Assembly: GCA_014529385.2 (NCBI GenBank) | Contig: CM043962.1 | Span: forward strand, 46,419,098 to 46,483,097 | Direction of reading: 5' to 3' | Origin: Adiantum capillus-veneris | Taxonomy: Eukaryota; Streptophyta; Polypodiopsida; Polypodiales; Pteridaceae | Length of the DNA: 64,000 nucleotides | In this document: one piece after another, positions 11,566-23,121 of the stretch | Position numbering within the stretch: the first letter of the stretch is position 1 | Layout of the letters: the number at the start of each line of letters is the position of its first letter | Made by a program: the position numbers and the translations under genes | Notes under the pieces: generated by a model | What the model was told of the DNA's origin: nothing | What the model saw: the letters and a program-made list of their open reading frames with translations, nothing else | Database searches by the model: none

Positions 11566-12758
11566 TCGTAAAGTGGTTTTGCAATTATAGCGTATGAGTA
11601 GATAAATCTGCGATAATATCCACAATGGCCCATAAATGCCTGTACCTCCTTTACCTTGACTGGTCGTGGTAGATCAACAATGATGCTGATCTTCTCCATG
11701 TCTGTCGAAATACCGTTTTTGGACACTATATGTCCCAATATTTTGCCCTGTCTTACCATGAAGACACATTTCTCTGGATTCAGGCAAATCCGATACAGTC
11801 TGCATTTTTCAAACACCCTGGTCAAGTGCTCTATGTGCTCCAATCTTATGAGAGAGTGAACGCACAAGTCATCCATGTAAATTTCTAGGAACTGTCTTAG
11901 ATATTCTTTAAAAGCATGACCCATCAGCCTCTGAAATGTGGCTGGTGCATTTGTTAAGCCAAAAGCCATTACCCGAAATGCAAAAATGCCCCATTTAGTT
12001 GCAAAAGCTGTCTTGTGATAATCCTCTGGCTTTAATGCGAGTTGGTTGTAACCCGAAAAGCCATCTAAGAAACTATAAGCTTCTTTACCTGCCACTCTTT
12101 CTATTACATGATCAGTAATGGGTAGGGGATAGTTGTCCCGAATTGTAGCAGCAATTACTTTCTTGAGATTGACGCACAATCTTAACTTTCCATTTTTCTT
12201 TGGGACCACCACAATTGGTGAAACCCAACTGGTGTGCTCAATTTCGTAAATAAACTCTACCTCTTTAAGCTTATCTATCTCCTCCTTGATCTTTTTTGCA
12301 AACGTCTCATTGTAAGTATAGGGACGTTGTCTGCTGGGTTTGGCGTCATTCTTAAGGGGTATTGTGTGTTGACAGATACTTGGATCCACCCCCTTAAGAT
12401 CTTTGTATGACCATGCAAACACATCTCTATACTGTTTAAGAGTAGCTACCAAAAGCTTTTCCTCGTCTTCAGTAAGATCCATGGCAATATATGCAGGTTT
12501 TGGATCTTCTCCCGGCTCCGCTAGATCTATTCGTTTGGCTTTTTCAGGACCGTCGTACGATGTACCAGGTTCCTTCAATTCCCTCATCGGTTGTTGCACT
12601 ATGATTTTCCTATCTTGTATGGTATACTTATTATAATGGGACGGTGCATCCATCTTGTCAGAATTCGTGTCCTCATTTGCTTCCAATTCAGTCGTCCATA
12701 TGTCTCTGAGGGTTCGCTTGAGCTTATTGTACTCCGTTTTTCTCTCTATTTTACTCAT
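11566..12758 (-). pseudogene. Element A reverse transcriptase (interrupted by solo LTR)
   Basis: Contains the run-up DVFAWSYKDLKGVDP, then WVSPIVVVPKKNGKLRLCV, YSFLDGFSGYNQL, AFGLTNAPATFQRLM and the catalytic YMDD in LEIYMDDLCVHS. It ends with GILGHIVSKNGI, MGHCGYYRRFI and AKPLY, at which point the 2-kb insert interrupts the protein. This part has no internal stop, so RT itself decayed little before the insertion. It is roughly 80% similar by eye to the element B RT. Confidence 0.92.
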
Positions 12759-13364
12759 TCCAGACCCTGTTTCCCCCCTTTATGTGACTTAGTTGTTCGC
12801 TTTTCGTGCCCGTTCTTCTTGTTGTTTTTCCATGGTTTAGTTTTGATAAACCGGCCAATGACTTCGTCTTTGACACAATCGTCAGCTTTGACAAGCTGTA
12901 GATATCCCGTTTTGTTATTGACAAGAGGCATCGGATTATGCTTATTTGCTCTTGATTTACTTGTTCTCTTGGATTTATACCGCTCTTGTCGACTAGGTTT
13001 TTGGTTGGGAACTTGTAAAACCTGTCCTGTCTCGACCTGTATTTCCTATTTGTCTCTGATCCACTTGATCTTTCATCATCAACATCTATCATTTGGATTT
13101 CATCACCCAGTGATGGAAGGTCACCGCTTAGTGAATCTGTGAATTCCTCCTCCGTTCGATTCCTATCGTTCACTACAGATATCTCATCAATTACTCTTTT
13201 ACACTCAGTCTCACATGGTGGTTCTTCTTGTTCATCGCTCTCTGATCCTGACTAAGGATGCCGCTAGCCATTTGCAACGTTACTAGGTCGTATCCTTCAT
13301 CGTCACAAAATTTTGTAAGCGTGCATTCGTTAACACATACGTCCAAGGTTGACAATATTTGAGT
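12759..13364 (-). pseudogene. Element A protease-RT linker (decayed)
   Basis: A Ser/Asp/Glu/Lys/Arg-rich linker (RYRSRQDRFYKFP around 13030) that parallels the linker of element B (FYDFPNQTKQRQKHYRAKKK). It joins protease to RT and has several frame changes. No catalytic motif is visible. Confidence 0.6.
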
Positions 13365-14540
13365 CTACTCAAATGGCTCAAATAAATGTTCAGGGAAAGG
13401 TTCTGGGAGATAAGCCTCGTCTTCTATGGATCTTTCCAATACACATTCCTCTTTGATTATGTCTCCACATTCAGATGCTCCACACATCCAGACATGTGCT
13501 TTCGTTTGCATCCATGCAGGTATTTCTTTTTTATTTACTGTGGTTGAATTAAATTCCTGCACTGGTGTTTTTGCAATGTCTCTATAGCTGTGATCCTTCA
13601 TGTTGATTTTCGTTATTAGCTCTTCGTGCCTAAGGTAAATTTGGTCGTACCCCCAATCTTGTATCATTTTGAGTTGACGCATAAAAGGTCGCCCCAAAAT
13701 AATGTCGAAGTTGTTCGGTTTTCCAAAATCCACCACAACAAAGGTGTGCTCATAGTTAATTCCACACGAATTTACAACTATTTGGTCCAGGATTCCTAAT
13801 GGTCTCTCTACATACCCATCTGCGAGTTGCAGTTTCATTCTCGTCTTTCTGAGAGCTGGACGGCCCCATTTCTCCCAGATTTGGTTTGTAGCAATCGTCA
13901 CTCGCGCTCCACTGTATAGGATAGCTATCATTTTTATATCCCAATACTCGACAAATAAGGTTGTATTACCTTCCTCACCTTCACAGTAATCTCCGACCTT
14001 GTTTATGGGCACTGGTTGGGCTTTGGGTTGACCTTCCCGTTTGTTTTTTTCTCTCGTAGGGTTTGTCTGAAGAGGAATCTTTACTCCTTTGTTCTCCAAA
14101 TGTTTCTCCATGTCTTCCCATTAGTGTGGTCTGACTCTCAAGAGTTCTGACAGTGTGATTGTGCATGTTATAGGTGTCGACAGCATCTCTTGAAGACTTT
14201 TTGAGTCAATCATTTGTGGAATAGTTCTCATCTGGGATGGAACTAACCTTATCTCTGATTGTGCCTCGTGTTCACCTATAAATGAAGGCAGGGTTTTCAA
14301 GGATTGAGCTTTGCTTTCCATCGAAATCTCCGTTCCCGCATCCCTATACAACGATTGTATATCTCCTGGATAAAATTCGTTGTCCAAGTTAATCTCAGGA
14401 ATTGGAGCAGACTGTAACGTCGCGCTTCCGTTCTTTCTATTTCTAATGGTTTCCCATAAGTGTTGTGGCCATGGTTCTTCAACTTTTGGAATTGGCATTA
14501 TAGTCATTGACTTAGCGTCATCAGTGGTGTTCGGCACCAC
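13365..14540 (-). pseudogene. Element A aspartic protease with catalytic Asp lost
   Basis: The upstream part (14121-14540) includes LLRVRPH, then an in-frame TAA, then the retropepsin domain. The active-site motif reads AILYSGARVTIAT where element B has AILDSGAGVAIAT, so the catalytic Asp is Tyr. The second hallmark, FDIILGRPFMRQLKMIQDWG, is intact. The frame ends at FEPFE with a TAG in place of a Trp codon present in element B. Retropepsins cut the Gag-Pol polyprotein; this copy cannot be active. Confidence 0.86.
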
Positions 14541-14636
14541 TCAGTGATCCAATGACAATATCGTTTCAGGCCTGGGTCCATTTACTTGTTCTGGTTCATC
14601 GATTTTTAGTTTTTCTCGCTCTTTGTGAATCACCAC

Positions 14637-15518
14637 TTATTGTTCTAGGGTTCTAACCACCTTAGGTTCCATCAATGCCTGGGCTGTTTCAATGAGGTGT
14701 TTACACATTTCCAAATGCTTCGTTTCCACTTCTGGTTGAGGATAAGTTAACCATCTCTGCTCTAAGGTTTGGCTTGTTTTTAGCCTTGCTTCGTACGCTT
14801 GTAATAGAGCATCTAAAGGCTTTAGCACTTTCTCAACCAAGACTGATCCTCTTGAGGATGCTTTCCTCGGCTTGTTGTTATCCTCAATAGTTTTACTATC
14901 TCTCTCTTGTTTCAGTTGGCTCTTTCGTTCATGTAATTCGTTTTGCATGGCAATTTGGGTTTTCAACCTTCTTGTTTTCATTCCGTCTCGTTTCGCCTTC
15001 CAGGATTTTCGCTGGGTTCTCACAGATAAACTCTCATTTTTTGCGGGTATTGGCAACTCGACCTTTTCCTCCAATGGCTTGTTTTTCTCTAAGTCCTTGG
15101 CTTGGGCTCTGGTTATCGCGTTGATTTGGATCATGGGATCGGTTTTTGATCCACTGTTTGCACTTGGTAACACCCCCATAATATTTATAGTTGCTTTTCC
15201 CTTGTTGTCCGGATTCCTTGGGCAATCTGGCAATATGTGACTCACACCACATCCGTCACAAAACCCAAAAATTTTCAGTCTTTCGCCTTTGAAAGGGCAG
15301 CTACGCTCCCAATGATCCGTACTTCCGCAGTTATAGCACTATCCAATTGGTGGTTGATTTTGAGGAGGTGGTCCCATAGGTTGTCCTACCCTATTAGGAT
15401 ATCCTCTTGGTTTGTAGTTCTGGTTGTCAATGAACATTAGCGTTCTTTCGTCCACCAAATATTGATCTCTCGAAGGTTGTGATACATACGTTGGTGGTGC
15501 CATACCCTCGCTATTTCC
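14637..15518 (-). pseudogene. Element A gag C-terminal half: zinc knuckles and coiled coil
   Basis: Holds CYNCGSTDHWERSC and CDGCGVSHILPDC, two CX2CX4HX4C knuckles, separated from the upstream gag by stops. A basic coiled coil and the conserved AYEARLKTSQTLEQRWLTYP then LEMCKHLIETAQAL block follow, closely matched in element B. The knuckles bind RNA in packaged particles. Confidence 0.83.
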
Positions 15519-17788
15519 CTACGGTTGATAGGCTTCGTTTGCGTACATTTGTGATATAGGTTCTGTTATGTACGGCTCATTCGGTTCCTCATAATAAGAA
15601 ACTTGAAGTGTACTATTTGTTCCTGGTGATGCTTCACAAGGTTGAGCATACCTAATCATGGCTCTATTTTCCTGTGGTAATGGAGGGTGTTGACCCAACA
15701 CAGGTTGAGGTCTGTCTGCTCGTGCTACCATATTCATATTTGGTCCAACTTGATATCTTGGATGAGGTGGCTGGGGTGGTCCTGTTGGAGGTCCATACGG
15801 TCTTTCCCTCACATAGTTTTTGTTGTAAAAACACTCTTCCGTGCCATGATTTGTCCATTTTTTGTCTAAGGCGCACCATTTCAGTACTCGTCCATTCGCA
15901 ACTGGTGCTTTCGGCTGTTGTGTGCACCACGGCGCCAGGTGATCCCCCCCACATATGTCACATTTCCTTGTCTGAGACTGTCTCATCACCGGATTTGATC
16001 TCATATGTTGCTGCATTCCCTTCGTTACCTCCTCTATCATTTGGTCAGCTGTTGGCATCAAGGAAGCCTGAGCATCTTTCTTGGTAGAGGGTTCGCTCTT
16101 AATAGATGAAGAGCCACTGGTTACTGAATCAGTATCCTCTGACACTTTCCCATATGCTTTGTAGTTATCAACAAGATATAACGCTTCCCTTGTAACTTGT
16201 TGAAATGTGCTACAGGCCTTCAAGTGAAGGTCCTTTTTCAAGGTTTCGTTCCTAAGTCCTTCAATGAAGAGCACACACAATCTCTCATCCTGCAGTACTT
16301 CTCTCCTCAGGCACCTCTCAATGTATTTGCTTGAATCTCAAGGATGCTTCCTTCACTTTTTCGTTCTCCCTTTGTTTAAAAGCATATATCTATGATACAG
16401 TATTATGCTTTATACCCCGTTTTGAGAATTCTTCCGCGAACTCGTGCAATACATGTTCAATATTGGGACAAGTTTCAGGGTTCAAAGGTTGAAACCATGT
16501 TAAGGTCGTCCCTTCCAAGGTCAGCCCGAATCCCTCGTATTGAGTATGGAAATCAGTGATCTGCTCTGCTCTTAAGACTTGCTTGAAGAGCGATACATGG
16601 GCATGTGGATCCCCCGATCCGCTATACTTCTTCGGCATGCACTTCGCTACTTGGGATGGCCTAATCCATCTATGGTCTGCGACCAGTCTCGTTGCTCCAG
16701 TGTCTCGACTTAATCGTTCTCGTGCATCATGGATGTCGTGGGTTGCTCTTGTTGGCTCCCTTGCCCCGAATCTACTACTAGGAGGCAAATGTGATGGTGT
16801 GGCTGCAAATGTCGGACCTACTGCTGTATGTGTAGAGATAGGAACCGCACTACCTCGATTCGTAGCCATTGATTCTTTGGAATGTAACGTTCCCATGGGG
16901 CTTGGCATAGAATAATGAGGTCGACTAAAAGAATTAGCTACATGAGTCCTCTCTCCACCTATTGTCATCGGGTCTGGCACGATAGTTGTAGGTGCTGGTC
17001 TTAGTGGGCTTGGAGTGACATAACACTGGTGAAGTGGTCCCCCAAAGTACGCATATCCTTCCAACTCCTTTTTATCGATTGCTGCATATCGTCTTTCATA
17101 CTTGTCGTATGCGGCGATTTTCATTTCTGCTCCCTCTGTGTAGGTGAAGACATAAAGTCTTTTCCGCTCAGTCATCTCTCCGACATAGGGTTCCTCTCAT
17201 CTATAATAGAGATCTTGCTCTCCATTATTATACTTGTATAACCTCAAGTAGACATTATCTGTGTTGACTCTCAAAGTTTCGTTTTCTCGCCTTAACCTCG
17301 CATTAGGGAAGCTCATTGTTGGTGCCTTCTCCTCATGTTCATCTATTTTGGCTTTCGTGCCCATCAATCCCCACTTGTCTACAATGTTAGGATTCAGGAC
17401 TACCAAGTACATGATACCCTCGTCATCTAGGTACCTATCTCCGCTATAGCTCACAGGCACTAAGTCCCTGAACTCACTTGATCTATCTTCTATTTTCACA
17501 CAGTAGCGGTCCATACCATCTTTGTATATCTTGGCACCTTACTTGTTGTCATATTGATATTTGATGAACAATAGCTTTATTGTGGCCGAAGGGTCTGATG
17601 GTCCTGTTGCCATGTTTTCTCTTCCGTTTAGTTTTAAATGTCCCAAGTGTTCTGTGAAATACTCGTAAGATCTCTCTGAAGAAGTATCGGAGATGCCTTC
17701 TTCAAGGATCGGCTGTAACGGTCGTACTACACTTTGGTTTACACTCTCCTCCGTTGATAAAACACTTGCTTGATCCGCTAAATTGCGG
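15519..17788 (-). pseudogene. Element A gag N-terminal domain and core (broken)
   Basis: The N-terminal region (17514 down to about 17000) has DRYCVKIEDRSSEFRDLVPVS and PNIVDKWGLMGTKAKIDE, almost identical to element B. The Gag core follows: PKKYSGSGDPHAHVSLFKQ, ITDFHTQYEGFGLTLEGT, FAEEFSKRGIKHNTVS, VLFIEGLRNETLKKDLHL. A zinc knuckle CDICGGDHLAPWC comes after it. Breaks include a TAA near 17540, a frame change at about 17180 and another near 16300. An inserted segment begins just upstream of the RNL codons at 17788. Confidence 0.87.
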
Positions 17789-19219
17789 TGTTGGACGTTG
17801 GTGCACCCAAAACATGTCGATGCCAGATATGGGCTCGTGCAAGGCTATGGATGCATACAGGTGCACGTAGTGGTGCTGGGGCAGGTGTCTAAAGCCATAG
17901 CAGCTAGGTGGAAGTGGAGATGTATGCTTGATGCGGCTTTTTAGGCTGATGATATGCTGCAGATGGCCAAACAGGGAGATGGCCTTATATACCCAAAATG
18001 ATACTTTTGTGTGCCGGAATGTGGTGCTCGATGCGCTTTCCGAGCAGGTCTAGACGGCTCGTCAAACGGAGCCCGGATGTGAAAGATATGGCACCTTGAA
18101 GTGGGGTGCGTTGCAGATCCTCGCCGGATCGGGCGGGTGCAAGTGGTTGGCAAGAGATGATGCGAGTTGATATGCTTGAAGTGCTCGATTTGTGGAGCAT
18201 GCCGGTCTTCTCGGATTGAGAAGCGGGCTCCTAGATGGAAAGTTATGGCCAGTTGAAAGTTTTCCGGGGGTCGGGTGTGTACCAAGTTGTCCGCATTAAA
18301 AGGCGTGCCGCTAGGTGTTTTTCTTGCCTCGACCAAGTTAAGCAAGATAGCATGCACTGTGTGGAGTGAGTCGAAATTGACAGCTTGCCAATCGAAATCA
18401 TGGGCGACTAGATACGCCAAGGTCAATGGGAGGCGGTCACAAATATGTTTTTGGCTTTTGAGCGGTTTCCATGGATGGGCTCGAGAAGGTTGGTGGGTGG
18501 CAAATTGCTCATGGTTTCGAATCAGCAAGACGGGGTTAGAGTGCATTGATGCGGTGGATATTTGGAAGTTTCGGCAAAGGGGAGCACCGATTGCATGGGA
18601 ATGTTATTACCAAGTTCTTATTTTTATGAAAGTGTAAAGGGAAACGGTGGCTAAAAAAGGTTAAAGAGTTAAAATGCCAAAGTATAAGCAACTTGGAAGA
18701 AGCTTTACAAAGGGCGCTGGCTGAAGTGAATTGGCAGAAAAGAAGAAAAGGTGAAGGGTTTTTTTTGGAAAGTAAAAAAAGAGAAGGAGGGCAACGACGG
18801 CGCCGTCATTGCCTCCTTGAGAGTGAGGTTTTTTTTTGGCTTTAAGAAAAAGAGGAAGAGAGCTTCATAAAGGGGTTTTTTTTGTCTTCGCTTCATCAAG
18901 GGTGAAGAAAAGCGAAGCGGAGGGGTTTTTTTGGAGCTTGGACAAGGCGAAGGAAGAGAGAGAGAGAGAGAGAGCTTGGTGTGGAGAAAGCATCCATGGG
19001 AAGCTTGATGCGAGGAGCTGGAGAGAGCTCGCCCTCGCACTTGTTCTTTCTGTGTGTCGATCTACGGCCATGGTTGTATTGGTTTTCTGTTGTCGAATGA
19101 AGAAGGAGTCCCTCCATATGAGCAATTGTGTCATGCTTTTCCCTTTCCTTCTTTTTTCTCTGCTCTATTGAGAGTGTGTGCGGTTGTGTGTGGCAGTGTG
19201 CCCCCCCGACATAGCGTCT

Positions 19220-19282
<63 letters not shown>

Positions 19283-19507
19283 GTGGTCTACGGGAGACGA
19301 CGATTGGCGTCATTATGTGGGGCGCGGGTTGTGTGATGGCCGTGTGAGTTTGTGTGCGTCTGTGTGAGCGCGTGTGCGCATGCGATTTGGTGAGAAGTGC
19401 GAGTTGAAGGTGCTCGCCAAGTGGATTGGGGTGTAGTGTGTGCCCTGGGCTATAGGAGGCAGCCGTGTTAGCGTGCTGGGTGTATCCCCCATTCTCCCTC
19501 TCCAACG
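17789..19507 (-). mobile_element. Probable solo LTR inserted at the gag start of element A
   Basis: The gag start in element B reads M-N-L-R-S-G-R-N-L. In A the M-F-L-R-S part lies at about 19510-19535 and the R-N-L part at about 17775-17788, so roughly 1.7 kb is inserted between them. On the minus strand the insert would run from CGTTGGAG (expected TGTTGGA, one change) to GTCCAACA, with a TATATAAGG box near 17984-17992 and a (GA)n tract at 19220-19279. I could not find a convincing target duplication, so the LTR nature is tentative. Confidence 0.45.
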
Positions 19508-19837
19508 TTATGTTTTCTCGATCTCAAAAACATGAAGAAAGTGGGATTTACTGACTCAATCCAAACCTCTTACCTGGAGATGGAGTGATCTTCCAACTCC
19601 TGCGACTGCATGGATTGTTGCTTGATCGGTCTCTGCAAATGAATACACTTGATGGCTATGAGATCACTGTATCATTCCAACTGTCAGCAGATTCAACACT
19701 TTCACAATGACTTCAACACAATTTTGCTTACAGATTATAGAGTATGTCCAATTTGAGTTTTGACAACTCCTGATATCTTAAATAGTCTAGGTCTATGAAT
19801 AGGTCAAAAATGAGTTAGATCTGGGCCAGAGGTACAC

Positions 19838-19849
19838 CGATCGCGATTG
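19838..19849. repeat. Element A palindrome copy 4 (5' block)
   Basis: CGATCGCGATTG, one base off the perfect palindrome, after GGTACAC. Confidence 0.75.
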
Positions 19850-20280
19850 TACTTCTGAGCCCAAATTTGACCAAACTTCACCAACTTGTTCACTAGGCTA
19901 TTTTAAGGCTACCTCTCTGATACTTTTGTATTCAGACTCTAAAAAGTCAAGCTTTTACCAGTTCTTGATTGGAAGTGTCTATTTTCCAGAATCTGTCAGT
20001 TTGATCTGATTTTGGTGCTTGATTAGGGATTTGGAAGCTATATGGGGTTGTCCTATGTTCAGGCCATCCCTCTGTATGGTTTCTTCCCAGTTTTGATGTG
20101 TTTTAGTCTACTGAAAGTCAATTTCTATGCCAATTTAGCAGTTTTTGACTTGGATCTGTATTCAAATGGGTTGACAGGTATTTTGAGGTTTCTGGCTCTA
20201 GGTCCTTTAGACTTTTATGTTTGTATACACCTGAGGATTCCACAGATGAAATCTGGTCCAAATCTGGCACTTAGGTACAT

Positions 20281-20292
20281 CGATTGCAATCG
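20281..20292. repeat. Element A palindrome copy 5 (5' block), compensated variant
   Basis: CGATTGCAATCG differs from the standard core at two symmetric positions and is itself a perfect palindrome; preceded by TTAGGTACAT. Confidence 0.8.
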
Positions 20293-20553
20293 TAGTTATG
20301 AGCCCAAATTAGACCAAATTTGACATGCTTGTAGACAATGATGTTTTAGAGCTACCCCTCAAGTCTTTTTGCATTTGGATCCTGAAAAGCCAAGATTTTG
20401 CACTTTCTGGGTCTGGCATGATAGTTTTACTCAAGTGGCCTGATTTCCTTGATTTTTGATGTTTTTGGATGTTGTTGCTTTAGACAAACTTGTTCAGAAT
20501 CTTATCAGGAAGGCACACAACAAATCTGGTCATAATCTGGCACTTAGGTACAC

Positions 20554-20565
20554 CGATCGCGATCG
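20554..20565. repeat. Element A palindrome copy 6 (5' block)
   Basis: CGATCGCGATCG with outer arms GGTAC and GTACC, identical to the copy at 4355. Confidence 0.88.
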
Positions 20566-21091
20566 TAGTACCTGGGCCAAATCTGATGAAATTTGGTCTG
20601 CTCCCTTTGACAAGTATTTCCCAGTGTTTGGTGCTACCACTTTGTGATTTGAATCAATTTCAGCTCTGTTTGGTCAGATTTTCAAAATTTTAGAGTCTTA
20701 TGGCCTTTTTGCCAAAGTTATGGTTTTCTAGTTTCTCGACTCTAACTTTTGCCCCAAATTTGATTGGAATGTGATTTGCTTATCTTGCTCCTAAATACAG
20801 AAATGAAAGAACATAAGGAAATGAATAAATCAAAACAAACATGACGGATTTTGGGTGAGATTTCAATACTCAATCGAATTAGAGAAATTGAAGAGCAAAA
20901 ATGCTTTGAACACTCTCACTCACAGCTCCCTAAATCTCCTAAGAGAAGATCTAGCTGGTCCATTGACTCTAGACTCCACTAAGCTCTAAACCCTTGTCTA
21001 GCAACCTAACTGAGGTGTAAAATGGATTTTTGGGTTGATCTTCTTTTTAAAGAATCTAATTGTGCACTCGGTCACTCATCACCTAAGGTGC

Positions 21092-21111
21092 ATTCCCCGA
21101 CAACGGTGCCA
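21092..21111 (-). other. Primer-binding site of element A (tRNA-Asp type)
   Basis: One base from the LTR end, the minus strand reads TGGCACCGTTGTCGGGG. This matches the complement of the plant tRNA-Asp 3' end (known from family knowledge) with two mismatches. Confidence 0.82.
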
Positions 21112-21445
21112 ATGTTTGCGGGTGGCCGCGACGGACGTCCATAGCATAGCTCTCAAGCATCAAGATATTTATCAATACAAGGGAAGCGACCAGGATGAGG
21201 CATGGAAACTCACTAGGGTGTCAATCCTAATGAAGTGAACTCGATGAGATGCATCTACTAACTCTACAAGCAAATCAAACGCATTATCGCCAAGTAATCT
21301 GACTATGTTCTTCTACACAGCTCTACAGTCATCACGCTCGTTTACCATGCAAATCTATTCGGAATCGCACGAAACTTGAATGGAAGCTACAGGGGACTAT
21401 CAAGATCGTATCCTATCACTGTCACAACATTCTGGAGAGGTACAA

Positions 21446-21457
21446 AGATCGCGATCG
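21446..21457. repeat. Element A palindrome copy 7, within the 5' LTR
   Basis: AGATCGCGATCG with outer arms GGTAC at 21439-21443 and GTACC about 4 bases after the core. The palindrome is thus also present in the LTR. Confidence 0.78.
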
Positions 21458-21804
21458 TTCGTACCAAAGTAAGCAAAAATAGAGAATAGGTGATCCTAAT
21501 GGGTCGTTTTAGGGTCTCTAAAGCCTCTCTTAGGGTCAAAACAACATAAAATACGCATATAGACACTCAAAACAGCGATTTAAGGTCTCAAACTCGTAGT
21601 TAAAAACCTACACCGAATCTTGAATGATTACACTTGAATGGAAGAGCAAGGTAAGAGGAACACAATGCAATAAACGAATCTGAATTCGGATTACCGTAGC
21701 CACAATGGCGAAGATTACAAGTTGGAGGAAGAAGGAGCTCTCAAGCGTATGCAGTCTTCTCAGTTTCCCATTAAAAAGATGATGTTCAAACTTACAAACA
21801 ATGA

Positions 21805-21812
21805 CCTTTATA
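21805..21812 (-). promoter_or_regulatory. TATA-like box in element A 5' LTR
   Basis: Minus strand TATAAAGG; the same box is at 233-240 in the other LTR. Assigned by sequence only. Confidence 0.45.
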
Positions 21813-22019
21813 GTTTAGGTCTTCACAAATGGCTTGTCCGGCCAAAAGCTCCTAAACTTCTAATTGGCTCTCTAATATACAATTGCTCCCAGAAGAATAA
21901 TCATAAATCCTTGACAAGTTCTCGGCTTAGAGATGCTCTCTTACAAATGAATTTTACAAAGGTTATAAAAATATGACCCTTCTCTGGAAACGGCCGCATG
22001 TCGCTTTGTCCTCCAAACA

Positions 22020-22720
22020 ACATCTCTTACAATCTCTCTTACATTCTCTTACACTATTTTCTTGTCAATCTATTCTCTTATGTGTGGATGCCTTGTCATA
22101 GTCTAGGTGTATGTGTGTGTATGTGTACTTGACAAATTGGAAGAGATGGTGAAAGATTGTTAAGCAAGTATGCAAACAAGATTGGGAATTGGAAGCAACC
22201 ATTCTCCCCATCTTTCTTTCAACAATGGTATCAGAGCAACACATTCGAGGAAATCGGCAATCAAAATTCAAAAAATTCAAGGAGCAAATTACAAATCGAC
22301 ATTATCGACATCGAGAGTTGGTACGGCCAATTTAAATTAATGTTAGCTAACTCTTGGCGACTATGAAGGCAAAAGAGCGAGAGTTGTAGAAGCAAAGGAT
22401 TCTTGAAGGAACGGTGATTGAGAGCACAACATTGGAGTGCTTTGAAAAAAGCTTAGAAGATCGAAAGCCAGCATAAATAAATATTATCAAGAAGTACCAG
22501 ATCCAGAAGTAGTTACAAAATTGAATATCGATTTAGTGAGAATTAAGAAGATACTTCCTTTAAGAGTGTTTAAAGCTTTATTAAAAGAGAAATTGATGTT
22601 AGAGATGGCATCGGCAAGCAATTGAACGAGCATTAACTGTCACTCAGAAGATCCAATTGTGACACACGACGGCTTTTAATCACACTAGAAGATTTTTTCT
22701 TTTGGAAAAAGCCAACCAAA
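22020..22720 (+). mobile_element. Decayed Ty1/copia fragment: LTR end, primer site, gag remnant
   Basis: The LTR remnant ends CAACA at 22224. One base later TGGTATCAGAGC (22226-22237) is the initiator tRNA-Met primer site used by most plant copia elements. Beyond it a broken frame with a W-Y-G-Q-F-K-L-M-L segment may be the start of copia gag. Element A interrupts the LTR at 22019/22020. Confidence 0.75.
22226..22237 (+). other. Copia primer-binding site (initiator tRNA-Met)
   Basis: TGGTATCAGAGC, complementary to the 3' end of plant initiator tRNA-Met, directly after a CA-ending LTR remnant. Confidence 0.88.
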
Positions 22721-23098
22721 TTGGGCTTTTTGGCTAACAATTGCAGTGTAAAGCTCGGCTTACACACGCTTGAAGGTCAACCTCCAGCAAAAGCTGCGGG
22801 AACTGGCTCTTGCCTGCAGTAAATCCACTCTGTTGACCACTGCAAAAGCACGCAAAAACTGCATCAAACGGGATGCCCTGGCCTTGTGAGTGATTTTGCC
22901 TCTTTACACACGGGCCGAAACGACCAACATTGATCGCTATCTCCCTTCTCCATCTCGTGCATTGTCGCGCATGCTGTGTTGCTCGTTGCATACATTTGCC
23001 TTCACACCTTTTGGTTTAAAAGGTGAGGCAAAATGCTCTCTGTTCAGCCGTCCAACTCAACAAGTCTTATGTGCTTAGCTAAGGGCCTATTCAAACAA
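22721..23098. other. Possible short non-autonomous DNA transposon remnant
   Basis: The segment opens with GGGCTTTTTGGCTAA and closes with TTAGCTAAGGGCC in inverted sense, a weak inverted-terminal similarity of the kind seen in hAT-like miniature elements. No target duplication was found. No gene is visible. Confidence 0.25.
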
Positions 23099-23121
23099 CC
23101 CCCCCCCCCCCCCCCCCCCCC
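23099..23121 (+). repeat. Poly-C tract (23 bases)
   Basis: An uninterrupted run of C, the longest homopolymer in the window. Confidence 0.95.

Larger units (their letters stand above)
19508..21091. other. 5' non-coding leader of element A with palindromes
   Basis: Between the primer site and the gag start. No open coding sequence of note. It carries palindrome copies at 19838, 20281 and 20554 embedded in recurring phrases (AATCTGG, AGGTACA, GAGCCCAAATT). Copy spacings are 443 and 273 bases. Confidence 0.75.
1..22019 (-). mobile_element. Element A: giant Ty3/gypsy LTR retrotransposon, decayed, truncated by window start
   Basis: Two direct repeats (1-451 and 21113-22019) bound a region whose coding runs on the minus strand in the order gag, protease, RT, RNase H, integrase, second protease-like domain, 3' ORF. 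A tRNA-Asp-type primer site adjoins the right LTR and a polypurine tract adjoins the left one, which fixes the orientation. Every coding region has stops or frameshifts. The overlapping LTR parts differ at about 20 of 450 positions. At least one solo LTR (9541-11565) lies inside. Domain layout resembles the plant Athila/Tat group with a 3' ORF; exact lineage placement is inferred. Confidence 0.92.
21113..22019 (-). repeat. 5' LTR of element A (907 bp)
   Basis: Starts and ends TG...CA in both readings (TGTTTG at the minus-strand start, CAAACA at its end). The right part matches window bases 1-451. It carries a palindrome copy (21446-21457) and a TATA-like box (21805-21812). Confidence 0.93.

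Noticed and set aside
18836-19505. ORFs around the (GA)n tract at 19220
   Set aside because: Low-complexity Arg-Glu or Ser-Leu repeats on opposite strands; no conserved domain.
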